Assembly: GCA_016699045.1 (NCBI GenBank)
Contig: CP064957.1
Coordinates: 868,001 to 932,000 of the forward strand
Length of the DNA: 64,000 nt
Direction: 5' to 3'
From: a bacterium
GTDB taxonomy: Bacteria; Babelota; Babeliae; Babelales; RVW-14
The notes under the pieces are model-generated. The model searched no databases. It was not told the origin of the DNA and saw only the letters and a program-made list of their open reading frames with translations. Shown here piece by piece: positions 51,567 to 59,793 of this stretch (position 1 is its first letter; every line of letters starts with the position of its first letter). A program made the position numbers and the translations under genes.

Positions 51567-52079
51567 ATGAAAAATTATTCTCTGAAGGATTTTTTTCCCA
51601 TCATTATTATGTATTTGATTATCATCATTTTCGTAATTATTAAACAAATTTTATTGCCAGCCATTGAAATTTATTCATTTATACAATCAAGTATGCTTGA
51701 TTTCATGGGATTCTTTTTTATTATTTTTGGTGGTTTCAAAATAATAAAATTAGGGAATTTTGCAGAAGCATATGCGATGTATGATCTTGTTGCAAAACGT
51801 AGTCGATCATATGCCTTACTATACCCATTTATAGAGGTTTCATTGGGGGCTTTGTATTTGTTGCGCTGGCAGTTATCGTTTGTTAATTTGGTTACTTTAA
51901 TCTTAATGCTGATAAGTGCTGCAGGGGTCGCGCATGAATTATTGCAAGGGAAAAAAATTATGTGTGCATGTCTTGGGACTGTCTTTAAAATTTCCATGAC
52001 CTACGTAACATTATTTGAAGATCTATTAATGATACTCATGGCTGCAATAATGATTATTTCTGCATTATTTTTAGACTAA
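51567..52079 (+). CDS. MauE/DoxX-like redox-associated membrane protein
   Basis: 170 residues, five membrane segments. The C-terminal block CACLGTVFKISMTYVTLFEDLLMILMA matches a MauE/DoxX-type family often found beside HMA and mercury/copper genes; the Cys-x-Cys may carry electrons or bind metal. It closes the island, 87 bases after the previous gene. The last codons overlap the converging Nudix gene at 52071 by 9 bases. Confidence 0.75.
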   Translation: MKNYSLKDFFPIIIMYLIIIIFVIIKQILLPAIEIYSFIQSSMLDFMGFFFIIFGGFKIIKLGNFAEAYAMYDLVAKRSRSYALLYPFIEVSLGALYLLRWQLSFVNLVTLILMLISAAGVAHELLQGKKIMCACLGTVFKISMTYVTLFEDLLMILMAAIMIISALFLD

Positions 52080-52571
52080 ATATAACGGTTTTGGTGGGTA
52101 GTGCCCGGCAATAACGCTTGGCAAATAATCAGTCAAAAAAGTAGGAAAGATCGTCTCATTGCTTGTTTGGATATCTTTCAATGAAAACCAGCGCAATTCT
52201 TTAACAACATCCTGTTCTTCTGGCGTTGCGTTATCAAGAGAAACGGTGTGCTGTTGTGTTCGTGCGACTATAAATTGCTGGTAAAGGTGGATTGGTTTGC
52301 CATGAATCACCAAGTCAACTTCATTGGTCCACACCACAGGCCCGAGTTCAACTTCGTGCGTTTTAATGCCAGCTTCTTCATAAAGTTCTCGCAAGGCTGC
52401 GTCGTGCAGCGGTTCATTAGCTTCAATCTGTCCGCCAAGCGTGCACCAAAAGCGTTTATTTCTTTTGCCGGTGGGTGTGGCAATATCAAAGCTTTCGACG
52501 CGCATAAGCAAGAGCTCGTTGTTATCATTGAGCAGTAGAAAGCGAACGGTGTTTCTGATAGTCGTTTGCAT
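52071..52571 (-). CDS. Nudix hydrolase
   Basis: 166 residues from ATG 52571 (a TTG at 52589 is in frame). Nudix box: GGQIEANEPLHDAALRELYEEAGI, with the REL/YEEAG core. The N-terminal strand VRFLLLNDNNELLLMRVES fits the fold, and YPPKPLYLV closes it. Substrate unknown. Different from the Nudix gene at 21991. Confidence 0.87.
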   Translation of the reverse strand: MQTTIRNTVRFLLLNDNNELLLMRVESFDIATPTGKRNKRFWCTLGGQIEANEPLHDAALRELYEEAGIKTHEVELGPVVWTNEVDLVIHGKPIHLYQQFIVARTQQHTVSLDNATPEEQDVVKELRWFSLKDIQTSNETIFPTFLTDYLPSVIAGHYPPKPLYLV

Positions 52572-52689
52572 GATTTTTTTCCGGAGCAAGTTTGTGTAAT
52601 TAATTATTTTGTAAGTATGATGCTGTGAATAAAAGTAAAATTGTTAGACAAAGCAAGGCAACATTATTTTTCATAGCAACGTTCTTGGT

Positions 52690-53916
52690 TTATGATAACT
52701 CTTTAACTTTTGTATCAAGCCAGTCAAAAATACGTTGTGAGGATAGCTGAAATGCGCCGAGTTGGCAATGAAGGCCGGCCCCTTCTGCTGCCGTAAAATA
52801 CATAAAGGTTTTTGAGCAGGTAAGATGATCGTACAGACGCTGAGCTTGTCCTTGCATTGGAGCCAGCTCATGTTCTGAATCCAAAATTAGGCTTGTGCTG
52901 GTAATGAGATGTGCACGATTTTGAAGCGTGTAATCGGCGTATTTTTTCATAAGGTTGCTGGGCGATGTAGCCTGAAAACTAAACATGCCGTGTTCAAATG
53001 CCCAGCGTATTTCGGTTTTTACCTTCATAATTTCTTGAACGGCATGATCAAAAGATGAACTATGATTTTTTGCTTTTTGTAAAAGCTCATTTTTTGATGA
53101 ACCTGATTTGTTGGCAATACCTTCAAGCCAATCATAAATGCCGGTATTGGCAATCAAAATCTTTATGTGGTCATTGCCGCTGGCGCCGCGTGGCGCCAGA
53201 TGCCCACCAAAGCTGAGTCCAAAAAGAATAAGCATTGATGGGTTTATTTCAGGTTGTTTTATTGCAAAATCGGTAACGGCTTGAATAACTACTTCCCAAT
53301 CAGGCCTAAAAGGTAATTGTTGTTCTCGCAAGACACTTCCTTGCCCCGGGCCTTCAAAGGTTACAACATGATAACCACGTTTAACGCCTTCCAGTGCGTA
53401 GCCATAAAGTTCTTCTTGTGTTCCATCAAAACCGGATTGTATGATAAGTGTTGGTCGTTGTTTAGTATCGACACGATAAAAGTAGCCAGGTAGTATTGTA
53501 TTTTCGTAGGGAATTTTTATTGCGGTAATCGTGGTTGGCGCCAGCATCGTGGCTTTTGTAAAACAGATGCGACTTTTATTGCTGACACTGCGTATGCGAG
53601 TATCTTGCGGGTTGCCGTGAAGATAAAATTCTGATGTTCGATAATAATTACTTGCGCGTAAAAAAGCAGACAAAGCGCTGATCTGGTGTCCTTCTTTTAA
53701 GCATTGCTCTGCGATATTAAAGATTCGTTCAGCAAGTGTGTGCCATGCATGGTACCAGCTTTCAAAGTTGCCTTCTTGAATGTTGCGAGCAGTTACTAAA
53801 CATTCATTAATATCTGCCATGCCACAAACAGTATGCGCCATGGTGCGCATCAGTTGAAAATCAAACGACTCATCATGAAATACAAGAGACTTGCGATTTG
53901 ATAGTATGTTTTTCAT
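52690..53916 (-). CDS. Alpha/beta hydrolase (FrsA/dihydropseudooxynicotine-hydrolase-like)
   Basis: 408 residues from ATG 53916 (GGGGGA upstream). N-terminal helical cap (1-~135), then the hydrolase core: IPYENTILPGYFYR, IIQSGFDGTQEELYGYALEG, nucleophile FGLSFGGHLAPR, acid LILDSEHELAPM and His GLHCQLGAF. The cap-plus-core layout is that of 2,6-dihydropseudooxynicotine hydrolase and FrsA-like proteins acting on C-C or ester bonds. It follows the 3' part of the broken MerR gene by 14 bases, so the MerR probably once controlled it. No signal peptide. Confidence 0.83.
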   Translation of the reverse strand: MKNILSNRKSLVFHDESFDFQLMRTMAHTVCGMADINECLVTARNIQEGNFESWYHAWHTLAERIFNIAEQCLKEGHQISALSAFLRASNYYRTSEFYLHGNPQDTRIRSVSNKSRICFTKATMLAPTTITAIKIPYENTILPGYFYRVDTKQRPTLIIQSGFDGTQEELYGYALEGVKRGYHVVTFEGPGQGSVLREQQLPFRPDWEVVIQAVTDFAIKQPEINPSMLILFGLSFGGHLAPRGASGNDHIKILIANTGIYDWLEGIANKSGSSKNELLQKAKNHSSSFDHAVQEIMKVKTEIRWAFEHGMFSFQATSPSNLMKKYADYTLQNRAHLITSTSLILDSEHELAPMQGQAQRLYDHLTCSKTFMYFTAAEGAGLHCQLGAFQLSSQRIFDWLDTKVKELS

Positions 53917-53930
53917 AAAAGTATCCCCCG

Positions 53931-54506
53931 TTATTTTAATGATTTGGAAGCTTGTTCCAGCCAATCCCATAATTTCTGATCAAAAGGTGCACTGGGAATT
54001 TGGTTGTTTTTATATGCCATGCAAACAGCATTTTTTAAATCTTCTCGATCGCCATATTGCTCGGTAACAAGATCGACCCATTCCTTTGCTAGCTGTCGAG
54101 CAAGCGGGGATTGTGGGTCTTTATCTAAATTGTTTTTAACTTTTTCATTAAGCACTTTCCAGCGCTTTTTGATATCTTTTAGTTGCGTACTTGTAAGGCT
54201 TGTTTTTAATTCAGCAAACTGTTTAAGTTGATCTGGTGAATAGACTTTCGCTGCCCATGTTTTATGTAATTCTTTTGCCATTTGGTATATGCGTATTAAT
54301 GTAGCAATCTTTGACCAATCAATGTATTTTGCTGGTGCGGCAATAAGTTCATTGATTGTTTCATTGGCATGATGAAGTTGCTTGATTTGTTCGACTAAAT
54401 ATGTTTGTTGAACCTTGAGATGTTGTTTAAGGTCCTCATCTTTACCGACAAGTTCTGTGATGTGCTTGAGATCGAAACCAAAGTATTTTAACGCTATAAT
54501 GCGTTC
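53931..54506 (-). pseudogene. MerR-family regulator, 3' part (split by IS insertion)
   Basis: Carries the rest of a MerR regulator from ERIIALKYFGFDLKHITELVG on, including the dimerisation coiled coil and a TipAS-like effector domain (LKQFAELKTSLTSTQLKDIKKRW; DREDLKNAVCMAY). The DNA-binding helix-turn-helix is missing because an 851-bp insertion sequence sits in front. Joining it to 55360-55509 after removing the IS and one TA gives an unbroken reading DLLKLERIIALKYFGF, exactly as in intact MerR proteins. A downstream product could only start inside the IS. Confidence 0.9.
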
Positions 54507-54508
54507 TA

Positions 54509-55359
54509 GGTTCTGTTGACTTTTCATCGTAACCATAAAATTGCTCCAACAAAAGAAACGAACGATAAGTAATTCTGGGCCTTTTTGTCAAAGCGAGAAA
54601 AGACATGTCTGAAGTGTTTGATTTTAGAGAAAAAACATTCAACGAGATGTCTTTCTTTGTAAAGATGCTCATCATATTCATACTGAATCTTTCTGTTAGA
54701 TCGAGGCGGAATAACAACCGTACATTTTGATTATTTAACAAAGTTCGTAATGCATCAGAATCATAACCTCGGTCGGCTATCACACAAGAATTTTGGGTTG
54801 CTTTGAGCAGGGTTTCAGCTTGCGTTATGTCATTTCTTTGACCAGGAGTTATTATAATTTTTAGTGGGTTGCCCAAGGCATCCACTGTCGCATGAATTTT
54901 TGTAGTAAAACCACCTTTACTTCTTCCCAAGCCTTCTTCACTTTGTTTGCCATAACCCGCTGCGCAAGGATGCGATCTTACTATTGTGGCATCAATCATG
55001 ACGTATTCAAGGTCGGGGTCGTCAGCACAAAATGTTAACAATTTTTCAAAAATTTTCTTTTTACTCCACATCAAATCGCTTGAATACGCTATTCCAGTTG
55101 CCATAACGGTCAGGCAGTTCTCGCCATTGAGCGCCTGTTTTTAAAATCCAATACACACCCACTATGAACCTCTTACAAAGACCTTCATTTCTAACATAAA
55201 TACCTTTTTCTTTTTAAGAAACTGATATATTTTCCGCCACGCTTCATTTGTGATATACTCTCTTTGCATGATAACGCCTTTTTGAGTTTTTAATAAACTC
55301 GTTTTTTTTGTTGGTGTTATCATGCACTCAAATCACATTTTTGAAAAGTCAACAGAACC
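54509..55359 (-). mobile_element. Insertion sequence, IS5-family (IS427-like), 851 bp
   Basis: Bounded by perfect 18-bp terminal inverted repeats, GGTTCTGTTGACTTTTCA at 54509-54526 and its complement at 55342-55359, and flanked by a TA duplication (54507-54508 and 55360-55361). It encodes a DDE transposase on the minus strand. It interrupts a MerR gene. The perfect ends and clean target duplication point to a recent insertion. Confidence 0.93.
54524..55269 (-). pseudogene. IS5/IS427-type transposase with three frame breaks
   Basis: The protein can be followed across three frames. First part MQREYITNEAWRKIYQFL, then (after ~55205) GIYVRNEGLCKRFIVGVYWILKTGAQWRELPDRYGNWNSVFKRFD (residue positions ~24-68), then (after ~55068) WSKKKIFEKLL...YVMIDATIVRSHPC...GRSKGGFTTKIHATVDALG...VIADRGYDSDALR with DDE residues, and finally (after ~54721) VVIPPRSNRK...ERHLVECFFSKIKHFR...GAILWLR ending inside the terminal repeat. 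The break near 55068 may be the programmed orfA/orfB frameshift of this group; the other two are single-base losses. Confidence 0.82.
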
Positions 55360-55509
55360 TAGTTTAAGCAAATCTTGCTCGGAATAGAGACGGTAGCCAT
55401 TTGATGAACGCAGCGATGGCTTTAGTAAGCCGATTTCGTCATAATGATGCAAAGTGCGTACGGATATTTTTGCCAATTCGCTGAATTCTTTTACCTGCCA
55501 TTTTTTCAT
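55360..55509 (-). pseudogene. MerR-family regulator, 5' part (split by IS insertion)
   Basis: Starts ATG 55509 with AAAGGGA upstream. It encodes the winged helix-turn-helix of a MerR protein: MKKWQVKEFSELAKISVRTL, HHYDEIGLLKPSLRSSNGYR, LYSEQDLLKL, and then enters the IS, adding GSVDFSKM before a stop. This fragment could give a ~58-residue DNA-binding stub without a dimerisation helix. Continues at 53931-54506. Confidence 0.9.
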
Positions 55510-55641
55510 AAATTTTCCCTTTATTTTTTCAACCTTTTTTTCAACTAAAACTAATCATACGGCATAACGTAACGTTAGGGTCAAGAAAAAATTACCGGGC
55601 TTTAAAATTTAATAAGGCAATGAGTTTAGAAGAGCGAGAGG

Positions 55642-55884
55642 TTACCAGAAGCGTTTTTTTGCAAAAGCATTGCCAGACCCAGTTTTGAGATATTTTTCAA
55701 AAGCTGTTGCTTTGATTTTGTCTTTGAAAGCCAGACAGACAATGAGTTCCCACGGTCGATAGGTGCGGGTGTGAATTGAGCCGCCTGAATTATGAGTTTC
55801 AAGTCGCTGTTTTAGGTTTGTGGTGCTGCCAACATAAGTTTTATCGGGGTGAGATAGTGATCGAAGGAGATATACGTAATGCAT
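55642..55884 (-). CDS. GIY-YIG domain endonuclease-like protein
   Basis: 80 residues, a stand-alone GIY-YIG domain (UPF0213/YhbQ-like): YVYLLRSLSHPDKTYVGSTTNLKQR with YVY...YVG in place of GIY-YIG, Arg in LKQRLETHN, Glu in ATAFEKYLKTG. It ends GNAFAKKRFW. Stand-alone members are common in small or parasitic bacteria, sometimes several per genome; their target is unknown. Inverted repeats lie just beyond its start (55966-56080). Confidence 0.87.
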   Translation of the reverse strand: MHYVYLLRSLSHPDKTYVGSTTNLKQRLETHNSGGSIHTRTYRPWELIVCLAFKDKIKATAFEKYLKTGSGNAFAKKRFW

Positions 55885-55965
55885 AAAACAGCTATTAAGA
55901 TATTCGGAATTTGTAGAATTAACTAAAGAAATTTATTGGATAATGGTTTTTATCCGTGCCTGTCC

Positions 55966-56080
55966 TCCTTCGCCAAGGCTCCGAAGGACATACTTCGCTT
56001 TTTAGTAACAATGTCATCTTATGGCTAAAGCCAAACCTTTAAAAAAGTTGGCAAGCCATACGAAGCTTTAGCGAAGTATG
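55966..56080. repeat. Nested inverted repeats between the GIY-YIG gene and tRNA-Glu
   Basis: TCCTTCG (55966) pairs with CGAAGGA (55982) around a 9-nt loop; CATACTTCGCT (55989-55999) is matched exactly by AGCGAAGTATG (56070-56080), 70 bases on, touching the tRNA 3' end. The inner part also has GGCT/AGCC pairs. A REP-like or small mobile repeat is possible. Confidence 0.55.
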
Positions 56081-56155
56081 GCGTCCCCAAGGGGATTTGA
56101 ACCCCTGTTACAGGAATGAAAATCCTGGGTCCTAACCGGGCTAGACGATGGGGAC
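56079..56155 (-). tRNA. tRNA-Glu (TTC)
   Basis: 77 bases including encoded CCA. Acceptor GTCCCCA/TGGGGAC, anticodon stem CAGGA/TCCTG with loop TTTTCAT, giving anticodon TTC, and T-loop GGTTCAAATCC. It reads GAA and GAG. A substrate of MnmA. 25 bases from the tRNA-Lys gene, same strand. Confidence 0.96.
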
Positions 56156-56180
56156 GCGTATATTCAAATTTGAAAGATAG

Positions 56181-56256
56181 TGGTGAGCCGCGCAGGGATC
56201 GAACCTGCGACCCACAGCTTAAAAGGCTGTTGCTCTACCAACTGAGCTAGCGGCTC
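56181..56256 (-). tRNA. tRNA-Lys (TTT)
   Basis: 76 bases including encoded CCA. Acceptor GAGCCGC/GCGGCTC, D-arm AGCTCAGTTGGTAGAGC, anticodon stem ACAGC/GCTGT with loop CTTTTAA, anticodon TTT, T-loop GGTTCGATCC. Reads AAA and AAG. Probably co-transcribed with tRNA-Glu. Confidence 0.96.
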
Positions 56257-56417
56257 TCAGCAAACAACCTTTTCGTTGCATTGCATGTAGAGAAATTTAC
56301 AAAACAATGCGCTTTCTGTCAAGAAAAAATAAGCGCTTTTTTCAAAAAAAAGCTTAAACCACGCAACTCTTTACAAATAGGCATGATTTTGGCGCTCTTT
56401 GATGAGGGTTGTTGAGC

Positions 56418-57785
56418 TCAGCTCATAATGTAGCCAAAGATGGCGCAGTAAATAACAACACCCAAAATATCCATAAGCGTTGTTAAAAAGGGTGCGGCCG
56501 AATGAGCAGGATCAACATTAAAAAATTCCAACAGGATCGGGATGATTGAGCCGGTCAGCATTGATAAAATGACGATACAAAAGAGTGATGCGTTGACAGC
56601 CAGTGCTGCAGAAAATTCATAATAATGAGAAAAATAGATGCGGGAAAAGCCTACGCAAAAAAGTATGGAAGCGATAACGATTGAGATCCAAAACTCACGC
56701 AAGAGTACTTGAAACACGTTGCGTCGTGAAATTTCTTTGGTTGTTAAGCCACGAATGACCAACGTGGCAGATTGATTGCCGGCATTACCGCCGGTCCCAA
56801 TAAGCATGCCCAGAAAGACAGTCAGCACGGCGTACTGTTTAATCATTTCGTCATAATGCCCTAAGACCAAGCTTGAAACGCTTTGCAACAACAAAAGGCC
56901 AACCAGCCAGATGCCGCGTTGCGTAATAAGCTTCCAAGCGGGAGTGGCAAAGTAGCTATACTCAACCGTAGACAACCCGAATCGCTTGTACGCGTCTTCG
57001 CTTTCTTCTTCTTTAATAATCGCGATAACGTCTTTGCTGGTGATTACGCCAAGAAAGTGATTTTGGCGGTCAACAACGGGGGCTGTTGAAATGTCGTAGT
57101 GTAAAATTTGGCGAGCAACGTCTTCTTGGTCTTCGTCGGCGTAAATGTGAATCTCATTTTTTTCAAGAACTTTTGAGAGCAGGACCTCGGGTTTATTAAA
57201 AACGAGCGTGTCGAGCGTGATGTGTCCCACCAATACGTTGTCGCGGTTGGTGACATAAATCCGCCGTAACAGCTCTTTTTCAGGGCTGAGTCGCTGAAGT
57301 AGCTCAATACTTTTTTTGACCGTAAAATCTTTTTGTAGCGTGACAACGTCACTGTTCATGCGTCCGCCGGCCGAATCGTGACCGAAGTGCAGCATGGAGA
57401 TAATTTGGTTGCGCTGCTTCTTTTGGAGAAGTTTAAGGTATTTTTCCAGGTCGGCATCGGAAAGGTTGTCGAAAATATCCGTCAGCTCGTCAACATGCAT
57501 CCCGTTAAGAATGGTGGTGGCAAAGTCCGTGTCGAATTGCACCAAGAGCTCCGCTTGAATGTTTTCGGACAATTTACGAAAAACGTTAATAGCAAGCTGT
57601 TGTGGCAGCTTGATAAGCAAAGGAACTTGGTAATCGCTCCCAAGCCTGGCTATCAACATAGCGATATCCGCGGGATGTTGTTCGGTCAAGATTCTATACA
57701 AATCACTGCCTAGAGGTGTTTCTTCGGACAAAACTACGTCTATGTTGTTCTCGATTTGGAAGAGAATTTTACGGACCTCAAGCAT
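56418..57785 (-). CDS. mgtE: Magnesium transporter MgtE
   Basis: 455 residues. N-terminal superhelical domain (HPADIAMLIARLG; MHVDELTDIFDNLSDADLEKYLKLL), paired CBS domains (~135-260; HYDISTAPVVDRQNHFLGVITSKDVIAII), connecting helix, then five membrane segments with the selectivity region TVFLGMLIGTGGNAGNQSATLVIRGLTT and the last helix with SAAPFLTTLMDILGVVIYC, holding the pore Asp. The CBS/N domains close the channel when Mg2+ is high. Confidence 0.95.
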   Translation of the reverse strand: MLEVRKILFQIENNIDVVLSEETPLGSDLYRILTEQHPADIAMLIARLGSDYQVPLLIKLPQQLAINVFRKLSENIQAELLVQFDTDFATTILNGMHVDELTDIFDNLSDADLEKYLKLLQKKQRNQIISMLHFGHDSAGGRMNSDVVTLQKDFTVKKSIELLQRLSPEKELLRRIYVTNRDNVLVGHITLDTLVFNKPEVLLSKVLEKNEIHIYADEDQEDVARQILHYDISTAPVVDRQNHFLGVITSKDVIAIIKEEESEDAYKRFGLSTVEYSYFATPAWKLITQRGIWLVGLLLLQSVSSLVLGHYDEMIKQYAVLTVFLGMLIGTGGNAGNQSATLVIRGLTTKEISRRNVFQVLLREFWISIVIASILFCVGFSRIYFSHYYEFSAALAVNASLFCIVILSMLTGSIIPILLEFFNVDPAHSAAPFLTTLMDILGVVIYCAIFGYIMS

Positions 57786-57930
57786 ATTGTTACCCTCAAG
57801 AAAATGAACCCCAATTCCTATTAGAGTTTATTTTAACACAAATTATCCAGTTAAAAAAACGCTTTTTGTATATTGCTTTGTTTTTGTTAAACTTTTAATC
57901 ATATATCTTATTAAAAAGGGACTTTTTGTT

Positions 57931-58845
57931 ATGTCAGATTCTACCATCATCATTTTTCACCATCAGGCGTCAGAACGCTTGGATAAGTTCTTGATTAGCA
58001 CGTATCCAGAGTATTCGCGTTCGTATTTTCAAAAGCTCATCGATGATGGGCATATTCTTATTAACAATGCTCCCGCTTCCAAGAGTAGCTATAAACTCAA
58101 AAATGGCGATCTTATTAGCATTTATTTCGCGCCGGCGCATGAATTTAATCTGTCGCCACTTGATGTTCCCTTTGAAATTGTGGCCATGCACGAAGACTTT
58201 TTGGTCATCAACAAGCCGGCCGGCCTGGTGGTGCACAATGCGCTGACCAGCCCCGATGAGCCGTCGTTGGTGCGGGGGCTGTTGTACCGCTTTAAAGAAT
58301 TTCACGAATTTGACGACACAGAACGTCCAGGTATCATTCATCGCTTGGATAAAGATACTTCTGGCCTGATTTTAATTGCGCGCAACCACAAGGCTCAAAT
58401 CGCCCTTTCTAAGCTTTTTAAAGACCGCCTGGTGAAAAAAACCTATCTGGCCGTGGTCAACAAGCATCCCGCCAGGACCGGTTCTATCGATTTTGATATT
58501 GGCCGGCACCCGGTTCATCGGCATAAAATGTCCCACCAAGGGATTGCCAGTCGTGATGCGCTGACGCATTATGAGGTTTTGGCGTATTATAAAGATTCAA
58601 GTTTGGTTGCCGCCTCACCCGTAACCGGTCGCACGCATCAGATTCGTGTTCACTTGGCCGCCATTGGCCATGGCCTGCTGGGCGACGCTACGTATGGCCT
58701 GACCAGCAAGTTGATCAAGCGCCATGCGCTGCATGCCTGGCGGATCGCTTTTTCTTACAAAGGAATCGAATATAAGTTTCAACAGCCAGTGCCTACCGAT
58801 ATGGCTGTTTTGCTGGGCGCTTTGTATGGACAAACAAAAAATTAA
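57931..58845 (+). CDS. rluD: RluD-family 23S rRNA pseudouridine synthase
   Basis: 304 residues. N-terminal S4 RNA-binding domain (ERLDKFLISTYPEYSRSYFQKLIDDG), then the RsuA/RluA catalytic domain with HRLDKDTSGLILIARN containing the catalytic Asp, and TGRTHQIRVHLAAIGHGLLGDATYG. Members convert specific uridines in 23S rRNA to pseudouridine; RluD itself acts on the helix 69 loop. Whether it is RluD or RluC specificity cannot be told. ATG at 57931 after AAAAGGGAC. Confidence 0.9.
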   Translation: MSDSTIIIFHHQASERLDKFLISTYPEYSRSYFQKLIDDGHILINNAPASKSSYKLKNGDLISIYFAPAHEFNLSPLDVPFEIVAMHEDFLVINKPAGLVVHNALTSPDEPSLVRGLLYRFKEFHEFDDTERPGIIHRLDKDTSGLILIARNHKAQIALSKLFKDRLVKKTYLAVVNKHPARTGSIDFDIGRHPVHRHKMSHQGIASRDALTHYEVLAYYKDSSLVAASPVTGRTHQIRVHLAAIGHGLLGDATYGLTSKLIKRHALHAWRIAFSYKGIEYKFQQPVPTDMAVLLGALYGQTKN

Positions 58846-58851
58846 TATTCG

Positions 58852-58879
58852 TTGACAATTAGTAGATGAACCTTATACT
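58852..58879 (+). promoter_or_regulatory. Strong sigma70-type promoter of the initiator tRNA gene
   Basis: TTGACA, 16-base spacer, TATACT, 40 bases before the tRNA 5' end. Directly after the rluD stop. Confidence 0.8.
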
Positions 58880-58918
58880 GAGCTTGAAATGTTGATCTTT
58901 TGAAAATCTGTTAATCGT

Positions 58919-58995
<77 letters not shown>

Positions 58996-59203
58996 ATTTC
59001 TTTCAGATTTTTCACTGATGATTCTTACGTTTCATTCTTTTACCCATTCATTTTTATTTTACTGTTCTCATCGATTAATTCTGTGATCGATCATAACGGT
59101 TTTTTTCTATTATTGAACAGAATGACTCATCACAAGAGTTTGTTGTGTAGCTTGTTATGACTGGCTCCAAGCCGTGAAATTTAAACAAAAATAGGAGTTA
59201 TTC

Positions 59204-59785
59204 GTGAAAAAAGTGGTCATTCTTGTGCTTATGATGTTGCCCGTTTCTGTTGCGTGTCCTATGTTTGGTGGGGATAATCTTTTTATCGTGGCAGCAGAAG
59301 GTCGTTATCAAGATCTGTGGCGTGTTTTTAATCCTACAAAATTAATGTTTAGAGACTCTTTTAAAAGAACACCTCTTCATCTTGCTGCCATGAATGGGCA
59401 TGATGAGATGGTGGCAGAGCTTATTAGTCTTGGCTTTGAGGTTGATGTTTGCGATGGGGATGGTTACACCCCGCTTCATTGGGCTGCTCGGGAAGGCCAT
59501 GCAGAATGTGCGCGAATACTGCTTGAAAAAGGGGCAAACATTGATAGTAAAAACAGGTATGAGAATACACCGTTACATCTGGCCACACTTTATGGGCATA
59601 TTGATTGCGTATATTTATTTCTTGAGCGTGGTGCTAATTATTCAATTAAAAATACAACTGATCGCACACCTAAAAATATTGCCAAAGATTTTAAGTATAA
59701 AGATATCTATGATGTTATTGTTGCTTATGAAGACGACGATCAACAACGGGCGCAGTATGAAAATATCCTACCTTTTTTCTGTTAG
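59204..59785 (+). CDS. Exported ankyrin-repeat protein
   Basis: 193 residues from a GTG start at 59204 with AGGAG just upstream; signal peptide (MKKVVILVLMMLPVSVACP). Three to four ankyrin repeats with near-consensus sequence: FKRTPLHLAAMNGHDEMVAELI, GDGYTPLHWAAREGHAECARILLEKGA, YENTPLHLATLYGHIDCVYLFLERGA and TDRTPKNIAKDFKYKD. The close fit to the consensus suggests a well-kept binding surface. Role probably in contact with host or periplasmic proteins. Confidence 0.87.
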   Translation: MKKVVILVLMMLPVSVACPMFGGDNLFIVAAEGRYQDLWRVFNPTKLMFRDSFKRTPLHLAAMNGHDEMVAELISLGFEVDVCDGDGYTPLHWAAREGHAECARILLEKGANIDSKNRYENTPLHLATLYGHIDCVYLFLERGANYSIKNTTDRTPKNIAKDFKYKDIYDVIVAYEDDDQQRAQYENILPFFC

Positions 59786-59793
59786 GTCTATAT

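Noticed and set aside
56079..56256. tRNA pair as a phage attachment site
   Set aside because: No integrase, no direct repeat of the tRNA 3' ends, and the flanking genes are ordinary.
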